Shown here piece by piece: positions 31,143 to 41,083 of a stretch of 64,000 nt of DNA (positions are counted from its first letter, which is position 1; every line of letters begins with the position of its first letter). This stretch comes from Curvularia sp. ZM96 (taxonomy: Eukaryota > Ascomycota > Dothideomycetes > Pleosporales > Pleosporaceae). The translations under genes were made by a program, and so were the position numbers. Where the stretch lies: assembly GCA_022457065.1 (NCBI GenBank), contig JAJGBQ010000003.1, positions 1,550,001 to 1,614,000 of the forward strand, read 5' to 3'. The notes below the pieces were generated by a model. It saw only the letters and a list, made by a program, of their open reading frames with translations. It was not told the origin of the DNA and ran no database searches.

Positions 31143-31229
31143 GGCTTGGCGTTTGGCAGCTTTACATGAGAGGCAGCAACGACTGCTCACTCCTCTCACT
31201 CCACAACCACACCACCGCACCACCACGCC

Positions 31230-32465
31230 ATGACTTCCGACCTATATCGTCTCATGGGAATCGTCCCATTTGTAGAATTCTACAATTCCTCTGATGTTGA
31301 GGACGAAATCAATGATGCTGCCGCCAGACGCGAACTCGAGCTTGCACAAGCTGCCCTAGCGGAAGTTGAGGACCCTGAGGGGATATGGCAAGAAGCACTA
31401 CAGTATTCACGCAATTACATCGAAGGGGCCGAAGCCACAATGGCAATGCACCCTATAGAACGGCGTGAAGGAGGAAGGGAGGCTGAAAGTAAGTGTTGCC
31501 AACAGAAACCATAACCATTGCTAACGTCCTCAGTTGATGCAGCCCAGGCCATTGATAAACCCATGGCAGAGCTTCAATCTGTAAAAGCTGCGCACAACAG
31601 CTGCAAAGACACCGAGTCTCAAATTCGCAACCGTCTCAGTGACCTTGACAAGAAGTACAAGGCGACAGCAGCAGATTCGCAGCAAAGGTGCGATGAATAC
31701 CGCGCGGAAGCTGCCCGATTGCAGCAGCAGTGTGATGCGGAGAGGGAAAAATCCGCCAGACTGCAGCAACAGTACGATACCAGCAAGAATGTCGTTGAGC
31801 AACTGCGACAGCAAAGCCGCCATCACGAGGCAGATATCAAAGAACTGCAAAAGGAGTATGAAGCGCATCAAGCCTGCGCCGCAATCATCGAGAAACTCCA
31901 GCGAGGAGTCGTACAGGATCAACATTCCACTGGCACGTCTACGGAAGCCGACCAAGTCAAGGCCGAGAACATGTTGTTGAAGAAAACCCTCCAACAGGTT
32001 GACAGAGACGTGGAGTCTTTGTGTTTAACAGCGAAGGAAGTCATGGAATCATTCGAGAGACCCGACGACTTGAAGGCATTGTACACTCGCATGGGTCGCG
32101 TAATGTCGAATTGGCGGCATGGCAACATCAAGCATACAGATGACCCCAAACCGGCAGCAGCGCTCGACAGCTTCGTCCGGGAAGCGTTGGTTAGTTACGA
32201 CATCATGAGAAAGCAGTATGAGAATGCCATACAGAGGCTCAAGTCAGATACGGAAGCCTTGAAACAGGGTCACGAGGTTATAGAAAGTCTGATGACAGAC
32301 CGAGACAAGTGGAAGAAGGCTTGTTTGGACACCTGGAAAAAGGCAGTGATAGAGGACCAGCATGCAAAAGCACGAGAGGCCGATTTGCACGAAAAGATCC
32401 GTCTGAAGGATGCAGTGATTGCTCGAGCCCGGGTGCTTTTGGCGTTATATGGTGTTTACGTTTGA
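31230..32465 (+). CDS. Hypothetical coiled-coil protein
   Basis: Not recognised. Exons 31230-31488 and 31534-32465 (45-bp intron, GTAAGT ... CTAAC ... CAG) give 396 aa. After about 90 residues with an acidic helix (DVEDEINDAAARRELELAQA), most of the protein is a long coiled coil rich in Gln, Glu, Lys, Arg and Ala (RCDEYRAEAARLQQQCDAER, SARLQQQYDTSKNVVEQLRQ). The final third is more mixed (SLCLTAKEVMESFERPDDLK...) and may be a small helical domain. SMC- or myosin-like coiled coils give spurious matches, so a search should mask them. It lies head-to-tail after the interrupted orphan gene and may belong to the same lineage-specific group. Confidence 0.7.
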
Positions 32466-32821
32466 TGACAGGCTCGCCACGTGCGATTTCTGTGTAAAAT
32501 AGAACACACTTTTTTCTTTTCGGTTCATATATTAGGAAGCAATCATGTGGAAGTTGACAGTATATATTACTGATCAATACGGTATTACAAGGCGATCATC
32601 TTTTTGCATTTTAACCGTGAAGATGCAGCGTGCCGCGACGTGTGAGAGTCGATGTTCAGACAATGCAACAGTGTTGCATTGCCTGAACATCATTTGCGAC
32701 TAGAATCGACACCTTCCCAATCGGGTAATTTTCATGTCTTGGCAAAACCCTTCCATATTCAAATGAGCCCTCTTCACTCAGATAGTAATGCACCAAGTCA
32801 TATTAACTGCCCAAAGATCTA
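32466..32821. other. Convergent 3' intergenic region
   Basis: 356 bp between two converging genes. A/T-rich near the 3' end of the coiled-coil gene. A near-repeat is visible: tgttcagacaatgcaacag and, inverted, tgttgcattgcctgaaca at about 32652-32691, which could form a hairpin. Confidence 0.5.
32652..32691. repeat. Short imperfect inverted repeat (hairpin-like)
   Basis: tgttcagacaatgcaaca and tgttgcattgcctgaaca are reverse complements apart from one mismatch, with only a few bases between them. It sits between convergent genes and could act as a terminator-like or transcript-end hairpin. Confidence 0.6.
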
Positions 32822-34879
32822 TCAAACATCCCTCCAAGATCCAACTGCTGGCTTCTCAGTTCCCTCGGCGCCGTTGTTCCTCGTCAGATACGCCTGCAGC
32901 CGATTCGCCATCTCCCTCATATCCTCATCCACAATATCCACATTCTGCTTAGCCATGAGTAGTAGCGCATCGAGCTCCTTTCTCTTGAAAGAATTTCTAT
33001 TTGTACTTGGGGAAGAGGGCGCTTGAGCCGCACAGTCTCCCTGTGTGTTGCAACCAGCCCCCTCGGTACCCAGAGCCGCATTCGACCTCGCTCTGGAGAA
33101 CACACGAACAACACGGCCACGCTTCTCCTGGTGATTTCGCTGAATATCAAGTAATGTGAGCCAAACCTCCACTTCACGTTCTCGGCATCGGCTCAGGACC
33201 CTGTTGCCAAAGTCCACAATGTGCTTCAGTTCAATCATCTCATCAAGAAGACGCGATATCTCGACATCCTGCTCGCTAATGACATGGTTCTTTTGCTCGA
33301 CCCATGTGCAGAGTTGTGGTACAAGGTTTTCTTCTAGTCCAGCGATACGGTCTTGGAGACTGTAGAGCGCGGTGTCGAGTTTTCGAATCAGACGGGAGTC
33401 TAGTGGTGCTAGAGGGCTCTCATCATAGGCTGACAAATGTTTGGGTCGAGGCAAGGCGCCTGTGCCCGCTGTTTCATGGACGACTTGAAAGTGGAGGGCG
33501 AGTTCTGAAGGTGTGAGAATGGATCGAAGCAATGCCGATACTTGCTCTGGTATCAGGCTGGGAGGAAGTGGTGAGTGTTGGCGAGTGTTAACAATAGCGT
33601 CACTGAATTCATCTGGGCTTGATTGTAGGTAATATCCCAACGGAACACCATTTATTGGTGGACGATGATCTTCGTCTTCCCCTCGTAGAGGCCAATGGGG
33701 GAGCGTTGGATTACGATAAAGGGTGTCGTTTGAGCTCGCGTGGCTGTAGTGATTACCATGAACACTATCTAGTAACACCTCTTCCTCATATTTTTCCTCC
33801 TGGGGTGATCGCGTCGAAGGTGTTTGCACTGCATCAACACGATCATAGAAAGCACTCGAAGCGATTGGGTAACTAAAATTTGGCACGAGGTTGACATCTG
33901 CGAGGGTAATAGGGTGTGCATCTTCGTGTCTCAATGTTCTATTGAAAGAGCTACGCTGCGATCTCTCTGTGATTGTCGCTCTTATCGCAGGATCCACGGC
34001 CTCGCTGTTGAGAATGCTGTTCAATGCTGAAGTCCATGTCAGTGCCGGTGTTAGTTCAGCTTCACTTGGTGATGTACCAGGTAGTCTTATCTCGAGATTG
34101 GTTTGACCTGCTGGTAGAAAGCTCCCCGGCTGAGTTGGTGGTAGTGCGCCGACATCGATAGATACCAAGGCGGACTCTGTCTCGGTCACAGCTGCCAGCT
34201 CTGATGAGGCTGGTGCTCTTGGTGCTGCAACAACCTCAGCAGCTTTCTTGCTGCTCTGGCCACAATGGACGTGCTGAGAGTTGTCCAATGGAAAGCCCAT
34301 GAAGTTGTTCCACTCTTGTGTGCCAGGTGTGATCGGTTCTCTAGGCGGTGACACTGGCCCTGGGGATGATTGCATACGACCGGGGAGCCAAGAATGTGTA
34401 GGCATAGTGTTCATACCATGGCGCTGCTCCCACCGCCTTAGCACTTCCGCATTTTGTGAAACGGTCAACCACTCGCTGGGCACAGGTCGTGGAGATGGAC
34501 TTCTGTCTTTCCTTTCTCTCAGACGCCAGATCGGAGTCCTTCGAGTCTCTTGCCTAAGCTCACTACCAGGTAGACGGGAAGATGTCGGTTCCACATCTGT
34601 TGCAAGCATGACGCTGTTGAAATACAGCTGATTCTTTGGGTAAAGGCTTCCTCTGTAGGGACCTCTGTCATTGATTACTGGAAGGCTGTCTGGCGAACTG
34701 CTACCTCTTGGCTCGGCACGCCCATCGTCCAAATCTTTCTCAACCTCATCTAGTACTCTCTGCCACTCTCTTTCTCGTTGCCTCTCGAGCTGCCTTGGGG
34801 TTTGAGAAGGCTCAGTAGTTGTGTAATAGTGGGTAGGCCGCCGAAATGGATGTCTGAGTCGCTGATAGAAGGTTGTCAT
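32822..34879 (-). CDS. Hypothetical protein, 685 aa
   Basis: Single open frame with no family that I recognise. The first 40 residues are basic and Tyr/Thr-rich (MTTFYQRLRHPFRRPTHYYT), followed by a short charged helix (QLERQREREWQRVLDEVEKD). The bulk to about residue 480 is polar, Ser/Pro/Thr-rich and probably disordered. The C-terminal 200 residues have helical segments: RLIRKLDTALYSLQDRIAGL, then EENLVPQLCTWVEQKN, SEQDVEISRLLDEMIELKHI and VLSRCREREVEVWLTLLDIQ. The end is LLMAKQNVDIVDEDMREMAN, RLQAYLTRNNG. The frame is long and clean, so a real gene is likely. It could act as a scaffold or nuclear protein, but I have no evidence for either. Confidence 0.75.
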   Translation of the reverse strand: MTTFYQRLRHPFRRPTHYYTTTEPSQTPRQLERQREREWQRVLDEVEKDLDDGRAEPRGSSSPDSLPVINDRGPYRGSLYPKNQLYFNSVMLATDVEPTSSRLPGSELRQETRRTPIWRLRERKDRSPSPRPVPSEWLTVSQNAEVLRRWEQRHGMNTMPTHSWLPGRMQSSPGPVSPPREPITPGTQEWNNFMGFPLDNSQHVHCGQSSKKAAEVVAAPRAPASSELAAVTETESALVSIDVGALPPTQPGSFLPAGQTNLEIRLPGTSPSEAELTPALTWTSALNSILNSEAVDPAIRATITERSQRSSFNRTLRHEDAHPITLADVNLVPNFSYPIASSAFYDRVDAVQTPSTRSPQEEKYEEEVLLDSVHGNHYSHASSNDTLYRNPTLPHWPLRGEDEDHRPPINGVPLGYYLQSSPDEFSDAIVNTRQHSPLPPSLIPEQVSALLRSILTPSELALHFQVVHETAGTGALPRPKHLSAYDESPLAPLDSRLIRKLDTALYSLQDRIAGLEENLVPQLCTWVEQKNHVISEQDVEISRLLDEMIELKHIVDFGNRVLSRCREREVEVWLTLLDIQRNHQEKRGRVVRVFSRARSNAALGTEGAGCNTQGDCAAQAPSSPSTNRNSFKRKELDALLLMAKQNVDIVDEDMREMANRLQAYLTRNNGAEGTEKPAVGSWRDV

Positions 34880-35421
34880 GTCTGTAGTTGTGGTGATGGT
34901 AAACTGAAGGTGCAGATGCTAGAGGCTTCGGGTGGGCCAGAGTTAGAGGCTTGGAGTGCTTGATAAAATTGTACGATGCGTGGTTTGATTCTATCATGTG
35001 TTCCATCGTGAACAGACAGCGTTTGTACTCGCGCTGGCGGTGAGTTTTGCTTGAAGGGCAATCGCGCAGGTGATTGACACGTAGACGTTTGAGCCCGCTG
35101 ATATTCTGCAGCTGGACGATTTCGAAAACGAGACCGAGCATTCAAAAGTGACGCCGAGTATTTAGCACAGTAGCAGAACAAATGTCATGTCGAATCGAAA
35201 CTGGGAGTTGCATTACCAACTGTTATCGCTCGCAAATATAAACTATGTGTAGTCTCTCCTTCGAGGGAACTGCGTACTAGGAAGACAGATCGTCGTTCGG
35301 GGTATGTAACAATCGTGAATGCGCCATAGTAAAAGAGACTCCGCTCCATAGCTATGCAGTCGCAGCAATGCAATGAAACGCCCCCATGCCATGTAATCGT
35401 GAACCGGAACGCCAAACATAC
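34880..35421. other. Intergenic region, orphan gene / SPT2
   Basis: 542 bp upstream of the minus-strand orphan gene and downstream of SPT2. No supported feature. Confidence 0.4.
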
Positions 35422-36571
35422 TCAAAATTTCCTCTTTGCCTTGGCTGCCATGGCTGCCAGCTTCTTCTTCCGTTCTTCTTTCTCTTTCTTGAGTCTATTC
35501 TCTTCTGCTAAAGCCTCGGCATCCTCCTTCTTGGCTGCCTTGAGTGCCAGTTGCTCTTCCTCCTCGACGTCCCATATGCCTCCCTCCATAACAGAAGAGG
35601 CATCGGACTCGTAGTCTTCTTCGTCGTCGTCCATGTCGTCGAGTTCGTCCCAGTCTGCGTAACCATCGTAGCGTCCCTTGGTTGGGTTGGGTTTCGGTTT
35701 TGCAACTGGTGTTCCGTTGCGACTTGATGTTGCAGGTACACTCGAGGGGCGAGCGGTTCCTTTGTAGCCAACCTCGACAGGTTTCCGGGCCGGCCGTGCT
35801 GTGCCTTGATAGCCCACTTCAACCTTCTTCTTCTCCTTCGAGGCATCGGCTTTTGGATCCACAGCCTTTGACGGCAGTCCGGCGGCAGCCTTCTTGCCCT
35901 TTAGTCCTGCTTCTGCCTTGAGTGCTAGCCGTTCTTTCCTGGTTAAGATCTTCGTGGGCTCGTGTTTGATCGGTGGAGCCACGGGCTTGCTTGCATCCTT
36001 CTCTTTAGCTTTCTGGAGCATGGCCAGATAGCCTTTCTTAGGTGCAGCATTCGAGGCGGGAGCGGGTCCGGTGGCTGCCGGGGCAGGCTTGGGAGCAGGT
36101 GTCGGAGCCTTGGATGCGGCAGCAGGTGTGCTTGATGACTGCAGGGGTTTCCGGACAGGTTGGGTTGCTGTTTTTGAGGATGCAGGCGCAGCGGTTCCAC
36201 GATAAGGGACGGAGGTGGTGGGTGTGGATGAAGCAGGTCTGGACGTGGCGGGTGACGACGTGGCACGAACCGCACCGTTTGCCTGCGCTGTTCCACCAAC
36301 CGCCTCTTTCCTCTGTACCTTTGCCTGTCCATTCTCAACAGGGCCCGATGCCTTTCGCTTCAACTGTGGTGGTTGAGATGTGCCATTCACCCCTCCAACT
36401 GGTCGCGGCGCTGGTTTAGGGGCGCCACCGAGCGGAGCTTGCTTAGATGCTGTTGCTGCGGCCCTTGCGCTGGGGTCGATTATCGACATGATATCTTTGA
36501 GTGACTGGAGGATACAGGCACGATCAGTATACAGGGGTTGTCGCGGGTGGTTCTGCTCGACTCACGCTCAT
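35422..36571 (-). CDS. spt2: SPT2 chromatin protein (histone H3-H4 chaperone)
   Basis: Nuclear HMG-like factor that binds DNA and H3-H4 during transcription elongation. The main exon (36504-35422) holds Ala/Pro/Ser/Lys-rich disordered sequence and, at the C terminus, the SPT2 domain: GRYDGYADWDELDDMDDDEE, SVMEGGIWDVEEEEQLALKA and a basic helix ENRLKKEKEERKKKLAAMAA. Two direct copies of VEVGYQGTARP/VEVGYKGTARP lie before it. I infer a 6-nt first exon, ATG AGC (36571-36566), with donor GTGAGT, intron 36565-36505 and acceptor CAG, giving MSSLKDIMSIID at the start (362 aa). If this is wrong, the in-frame ATG at 36489 (MSIIDPSARA) is the start. It diverges from the ribosomal P2 gene. Confidence 0.85.
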
Positions 36572-37073
36572 GGTAGGCAACTGATAAGCGCTTTTGACTC
36601 AGTGTTACCGCTCGTCGGATCGATTCGAGGGCAAGTTGTACATGCTTTCCTAGTAGAAATTACCGGTATCGATAGGCGGCGGCGGGCGATCGCGCGCGCA
36701 AAGAGGAGGCGATGCGCACGGGACCGGTGGATTAGAAAGGGCGGCCAGAGAATGAGCGGACGGTGACGGCGCAGACGGGCCTGTTTTATACCTTGGTTTT
36801 GCGCCTAGCCAGGATTCACGTGACGTTGCGGGCAATTTGCGCTAGTCCGACAGCGGTATGGCTTGGGTAGCGAGATCCCACCTAGAGTCAATATTCGGGA
36901 ACTGGGAACTTTTTCTTTTCGACAACCACAGCGAGAACTTGAAGATTCAGTCTCCGGCCACAAGCGGTGCGTACTGGAAATTGTTCGCGCGCAGCAACAA
37001 AGTACTGACAGACCTAGGTTAAATCGATTGAACTCCTGTTCCTTACCACCGAACCCACAAACTCACCATCACA
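36572..37073. promoter_or_regulatory. Divergent promoter region, spt2 / ribosomal P2
   Basis: 502 bp between divergent starts. The middle is G/C-rich with alternating cgcgcgc (about 36690-36700). No consensus site that I can name with confidence. Confidence 0.4.
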
Positions 37074-37465
37074 ATGAAGCACCTCGCTGCCTACCTCCTC
37101 CTCGGCCTTGGTGGTAACACCTCGCCTTCCGCCGAAGACGTCAAGGTTAGATGAATTGCACCGCCAGGTCCGTCGATGTTCTAACGAAAATTCAGTCCGT
37201 CCTCAGCGCCGTTGGCATCGAGGCTGATGACGACCGCCTCAACAAGCTGATCTCCGAGCTTGAGGGCAAGGACATCAACGAGCTCATCGCTTCCGGATCT
37301 GAGAAGCTCGCTTCCGTTCCCTCTGGTGGCGCTGGTGGTGCCGCTCCCGCTGCTGGTGGTGCCGCCGCCGCCGGTGGTGCTGCCGCCGCCGAGGAGGCCC
37401 CCGCTGCTAAGGAGGAGGAGAAGGAGGAGTCCGACGAGGACATGGGTTTCGGTCTCTTCGACTAA
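37074..37465 (+). CDS. rpp2: 60S acidic ribosomal protein P2
   Basis: Stalk protein of the large ribosomal subunit, which recruits and activates translation GTPases. Exons 37074-37145 and 37196-37465 give 113 aa. The start MKHLAAYLLLGLGGNTSPSA and the segment SVLSAVGIEADDDRLNKLIS match P2. An Ala/Gly hinge (GGAAPAAGGAAAAGGAAAAE) follows, and the protein ends EESDEDMGFGLFD, the stalk motif shared by all P1/P2/P0 proteins. The intron (50 bp) uses the donor GTTAGA, a little unusual, with acceptor TTCAG. Codon use is strongly biased to C-ending and G-rich codons as expected for a ribosomal gene. uS19 follows on the same strand. Confidence 0.97.
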
Positions 37466-38155
37466 GCGCATCGCCAATCCGCCTCTGTTTACGATGTATG
37501 ACCTGGCCAGTTTCTCAAAACTCAAGAGGATCTTGCGCAACGAGTCCGAGCATTTGGGGCGTGTCGAGCGCGCAATGGATGGGATATGGAGAAAGATTTC
37601 AGAGCAATGCTCTCTTAGCTGCCTGCTGAGATACCCACAATGAAGCCATGCACCCTCAATATTTTGTCTATGCTGTGACTGGATATCATGTGATGTGTTG
37701 GCGAGATGACCTTTGAGAGTAACACGAAGAAACATCGCAGGCCGCGAGTCAAGCCCACAGTGTGCTGTTGAGGGCAGTTTTGGGCCAGCGTAGTATCTAA
37801 CATTGGCGACTTGACCGTTCTGGCGATGTGAAGGTGTGACTGAAGACTAGTCGTGAGATAACGTCTGTAGCGCTGGGCGTAGTGCAAATTTGAGAAAGAT
37901 GTTGCAACTACATGCTTCGCTGACAAGACTGCTTTGTGAGAACATGCGAGAACTCAATAATTTCGTAGCCATCGCAAGTCGGTGGTAATGTTGATGTTGC
38001 TCGTTGCTGTTGCTGCGCATGGACATGGTGGCGCGCTAAGACCTCGCTTAGCGAGGCAGGCAACACCTCGAAATTCCTCCCCGTCGAACAATTGAACGAC
38101 TGACAACCCACGACCCAACGAAGTTCCCCCATCAGCTACTTCGACAACCTCCAAC
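37466..38155. other. Intergenic region, P2 to uS19
   Basis: 690 bp including the P2 3' region and the uS19 promoter and leader. No other gene is supported. Confidence 0.45.
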
Positions 38156-38842
38156 ATGGCTGACGCTGAATACGACCCCGAGGCCGCAGCTGGTACGAAA
38201 ATCCACTCCATTCCCGCGCCTTTTCCCCGCATCCGCAGCGGCAGACACGCATCCTCGCAGTAGAGCATGGCTAACAAGATGAACAGCCCTTAAGGCGAAG
38301 AGGGCGTTCCGCAAGTTCTCTTACCGCGGCGTCGACCTTGACCAGTACGTCTCCCAATCCTCGCGACACCTCCTACGTCGGGGCTCTACACAAATGATGG
38401 CGGTATTCTGATTGCGATGCAGGCTCCTCGACCTCGGCTCTGAGGAGCTCCGTGACCTCGTCCACGCCCGCGCCCGCCGCAGGTTCAACCGTGGTCTCAA
38501 GCGCAAGCCCATGGGTCTCATCAAGAAGCTTAGGAAGTCTAAGCGTAAGGAACACCGCCTGCACGGATGGAGAGAGGAGAATGCTAACGCAGCGCAGAGG
38601 AGGCCCGCCCCAACGAGAAGCCCGACCTCGTCAAGACCCACCTCCGTGACATGATCGTTGTCCCCGAGATGATTGGCAGCGTCATCGGTGTCTACTCCGG
38701 AAAGGAGTTCAACCAGGTCGAAATCAAGCCCGAGATGGTCGGCCACTACCTTGCAGAGTTCTCCATTTCATACAGGCCTGTCAAGCACGGAAGGCCCGGT
38801 ATTGGTGCCACTCACTCTTCCCGTTTCATTCCTCTCAAGTAA
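38156..38842 (+). CDS. rps15: 40S ribosomal protein S15 (uS19)
   Basis: Component of the small-subunit head near the decoding site, needed for assembly and export. Four exons, 38156-38192, 38287-38344, 38423-38544 and 38598-38842, give 153 aa, the normal eukaryotic length. Phases agree at every join: MADAEYDPEAAALKAKRAF, then FRKFSYRGVDLDQLLDLGSE, KKLRKSKQEARPNEKPDLVK and so on. Conserved blocks are RDMIVVPEMIGSVIGVYSGK, EFNQVEIKPEMVGHYLAEFS and the final HGRPGIGATHSSRFIPLK. Short introns of 53-94 bp near the 5' end are typical for fungal ribosomal genes. Donor at 38545 (GTAAGG) and acceptor at 38596-38597 are supported by the conserved protein sequence across the join. Confidence 0.97.
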
Positions 38843-39221
38843 ACGACTGGGTTATGGTTGCATGGGTTTTTAGTGGGGCGGACAATGTACTTGACGACCT
38901 ACAACGAATACAGGTGTTAGGTGCATTTACTCTCGATGGCTATGACGTACACAAAAGACGACGGCGAGCATGAGGATATGGTGTAGATAACCATCCATCA
39001 CATTCGAGATACCTCCACACGCGGTTTTTGGTGCAAGGTGATGTGCTCTCAGTGAATGTTGTTCGTGGTGATCTGTGTGGTCTGCTTTGAACGCAACGCC
39101 GTCTGAATATCACGATATGTGCAAATCAATAAGTGTACCACATGCAGGGTATTGTGCGGCCAAGGCAATAGTAATAAGATTGGGTATTATTATACTAAGA
39201 CTCAAACACCATGTCCGCTGG
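38843..39221. other. Convergent 3' intergenic region, uS19 / NUS1
   Basis: 379 bp between converging genes; probably the two 3' untranslated regions. No supported feature. Confidence 0.45.
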
Positions 39222-40360
39222 CTACCTTCCAAGGCGCATCTCAACCTTTGCATAGTTATACAGGGCCCGAAGGAAGACCTGATAGTTGACGCCCTTATTG
39301 TCTGGCAGGTGGCTGCGTACGAGTTAGTCACGAACATTGCGGCAACAAACGGAATGAACATACAAGATCTCAGTCAATCTCAACTGCCACGGCGGGTAGC
39401 CCTTCAGCTGGACTGTTGGACTGAACAGAATGAGCAAATCCGGCTCGCTTGAGACATGGTCATTCAACTGTGCGTCAATCAAGTCCATGTTGATCTGCTC
39501 TTGTCTCACGTCACCCTTCTGGGCCATTTCGGCCAGCGTGCGAGTCAGGTCGACAATAGTGTCTCGGCCGTCATGTTCCGACAAGAGGAGTACAGTGAGG
39601 TGCTGGCGTTCTTCCTTCAGCGTAGCGTCATTGGGCTCGGCGGCTTGAGGCGGCGTGTCAGGCGGGGAGTAGGAGCTTAGGTGTGGTGCGCGGATGGAGA
39701 GGGTAGGTTTGCGGCGGGGACCAAAGTAGGCTTCAAGCGTGCTCCAGATGCTAGCATGGGTTTGAGGGAGGTAGTTCTTAAGAACGCCTGTTGGTCGTCA
39801 GTATTAGTCGGTGAATTTTGTATGAGAGCCTTACCAGTACGCTCGTATACGCTGAGGAACGGGATTCCAGCACTCGCTGTCCAGGCTGCTATCTCGCAGA
39901 TATCGTTGACGAGACCTTCTAGACCAGCATTTCCTTGGCTTCCGTCGTCCTCCTGGTATTCTAATATCACGCTCAAGTGCTTTGGTAGCTTTTCCAGGTC
40001 CTTGACATCGTGCGCTATGAATTCTGGCGTACGGTGGTGATATCTCAGCAGCGAGACCACCTTTCCCCGTACAAGCCGGTAAGCGCGGCGGAAGCGGAAG
40101 AAGATGCTGAATAGTAACGCGACAACGTGGTAGATGGTGAGGTGGAGTAGTGCTTTTACAGGACCGACGAGGGGTTTACGATGCTGTTGGGATGCGCGCC
40201 GACGGCGGTCTCGGAGGGCTTTCTTCTGCGCCTGAGTCTCACTGTCTGAAGGATCGGATGGAAGAAAGGGCTTCAGCAGCTCCTCGCGTTCTTGAACAGA
40301 GAGCTGCTTGTTGCGCCGGAAAGCTGACTCCTGTTTGGATGATAGGCCCGTGGCAGCCAT
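39222..40360 (-). CDS. nus1: Dehydrodolichyl diphosphate synthase complex subunit NUS1 (NgBR homologue)
   Basis: Regulatory subunit of the ER cis-prenyltransferase that makes dolichol for N-glycosylation and GPI anchors. Exons 40360-39835, 39787-39364 and 39312-39222 give 346 aa. Phases agree: VYERTGVLKNYL and RLTEIFHLPDNKGV at the joins. A hydrophobic segment at about residues 65-85 (LLHLTIYHVVALLFSIFFRF) anchors it to the ER membrane. Family motifs are PKHLSVILEYQEDD, LVNDICEIAAWTASAGIPFL, DLLILFSPTVQLKGYPPWQL and the C-terminal EMRLGR, which supplies the RxG motif that the complex needs for catalysis. The start is the ATG at 40360 (MAATGLSSKQ); codons further upstream lack an ATG. It diverges from SEC10. 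Confidence 0.93.
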
Positions 40361-41083
40361 TGCGGGCGATGTGTTAGTAAAAGGAGACAAAACGAGCCGG
40401 CCGGTCGATGTCTATACACGTGGAATCAAAACCGATGCCAATCGTCGTAGGAAACAAGGGTCAATGCTCGGTTAGCTGGCCATGGTCGGGGGTGGCAGAT
40501 ATATGTAGGATACGTGAAATATCCCTGTGAGGCTGGTGCATGCGCACTTCGTGTGGCGCCGTCTCTTCCGAGCGTAAGCCAAGGCATGTGTACGCGCATG
40601 TTGGCGTGCTCCGCCCTGCGTTGTGGCGCCATTACGCGGAAGCCTTCGCAACGAGGTGAGACTGTTCAGCAAATCGGCATTCTAATTTAGACTTTCGTGT
40701 ACAACAAGAGACAGGATGTAATGGCATCATAGTGCATGCGGCTGTCTGGTGGTTGGATTCGGCCGGCGCTGCTGCATTGCGGACCAGGGACCGAGGCGTG
40801 GGGTGCGACAAGCCACAGTCGCGACTTCACTCGAGTCTGCCATGTGCTCCAACACGCATGAGTGGGAGTGCCTTGTCACCATCCCATGCACAATCCGATA
40901 GTATCGTCTGGTAGCAGCCCTGTGCAGCTGCGTGCTTTGCGACAGTACCAGAGACCTCGCCAGCTACCTACAGGCCGTTTCTAGGCGGCATTGGTTCGCT
41001 GGGTAGCAACGATACACACCTTTCCTACATACCACTTGAATGATACCCAGTTTTGAAGTCCGACCTGTGCCTTTCTTACAACC
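40361..41083. promoter_or_regulatory. Divergent intergenic region, nus1 / sec10
   Basis: 723 bp between divergent starts. The left part has repeated purine/pyrimidine mixes and CG-rich stretches; no clear TATA box or repeat. Confidence 0.4.

Noticed and set aside
39075..39452. 125-codon + frame
   Set aside because: Lies antisense to the last NUS1 exons; no independent support.
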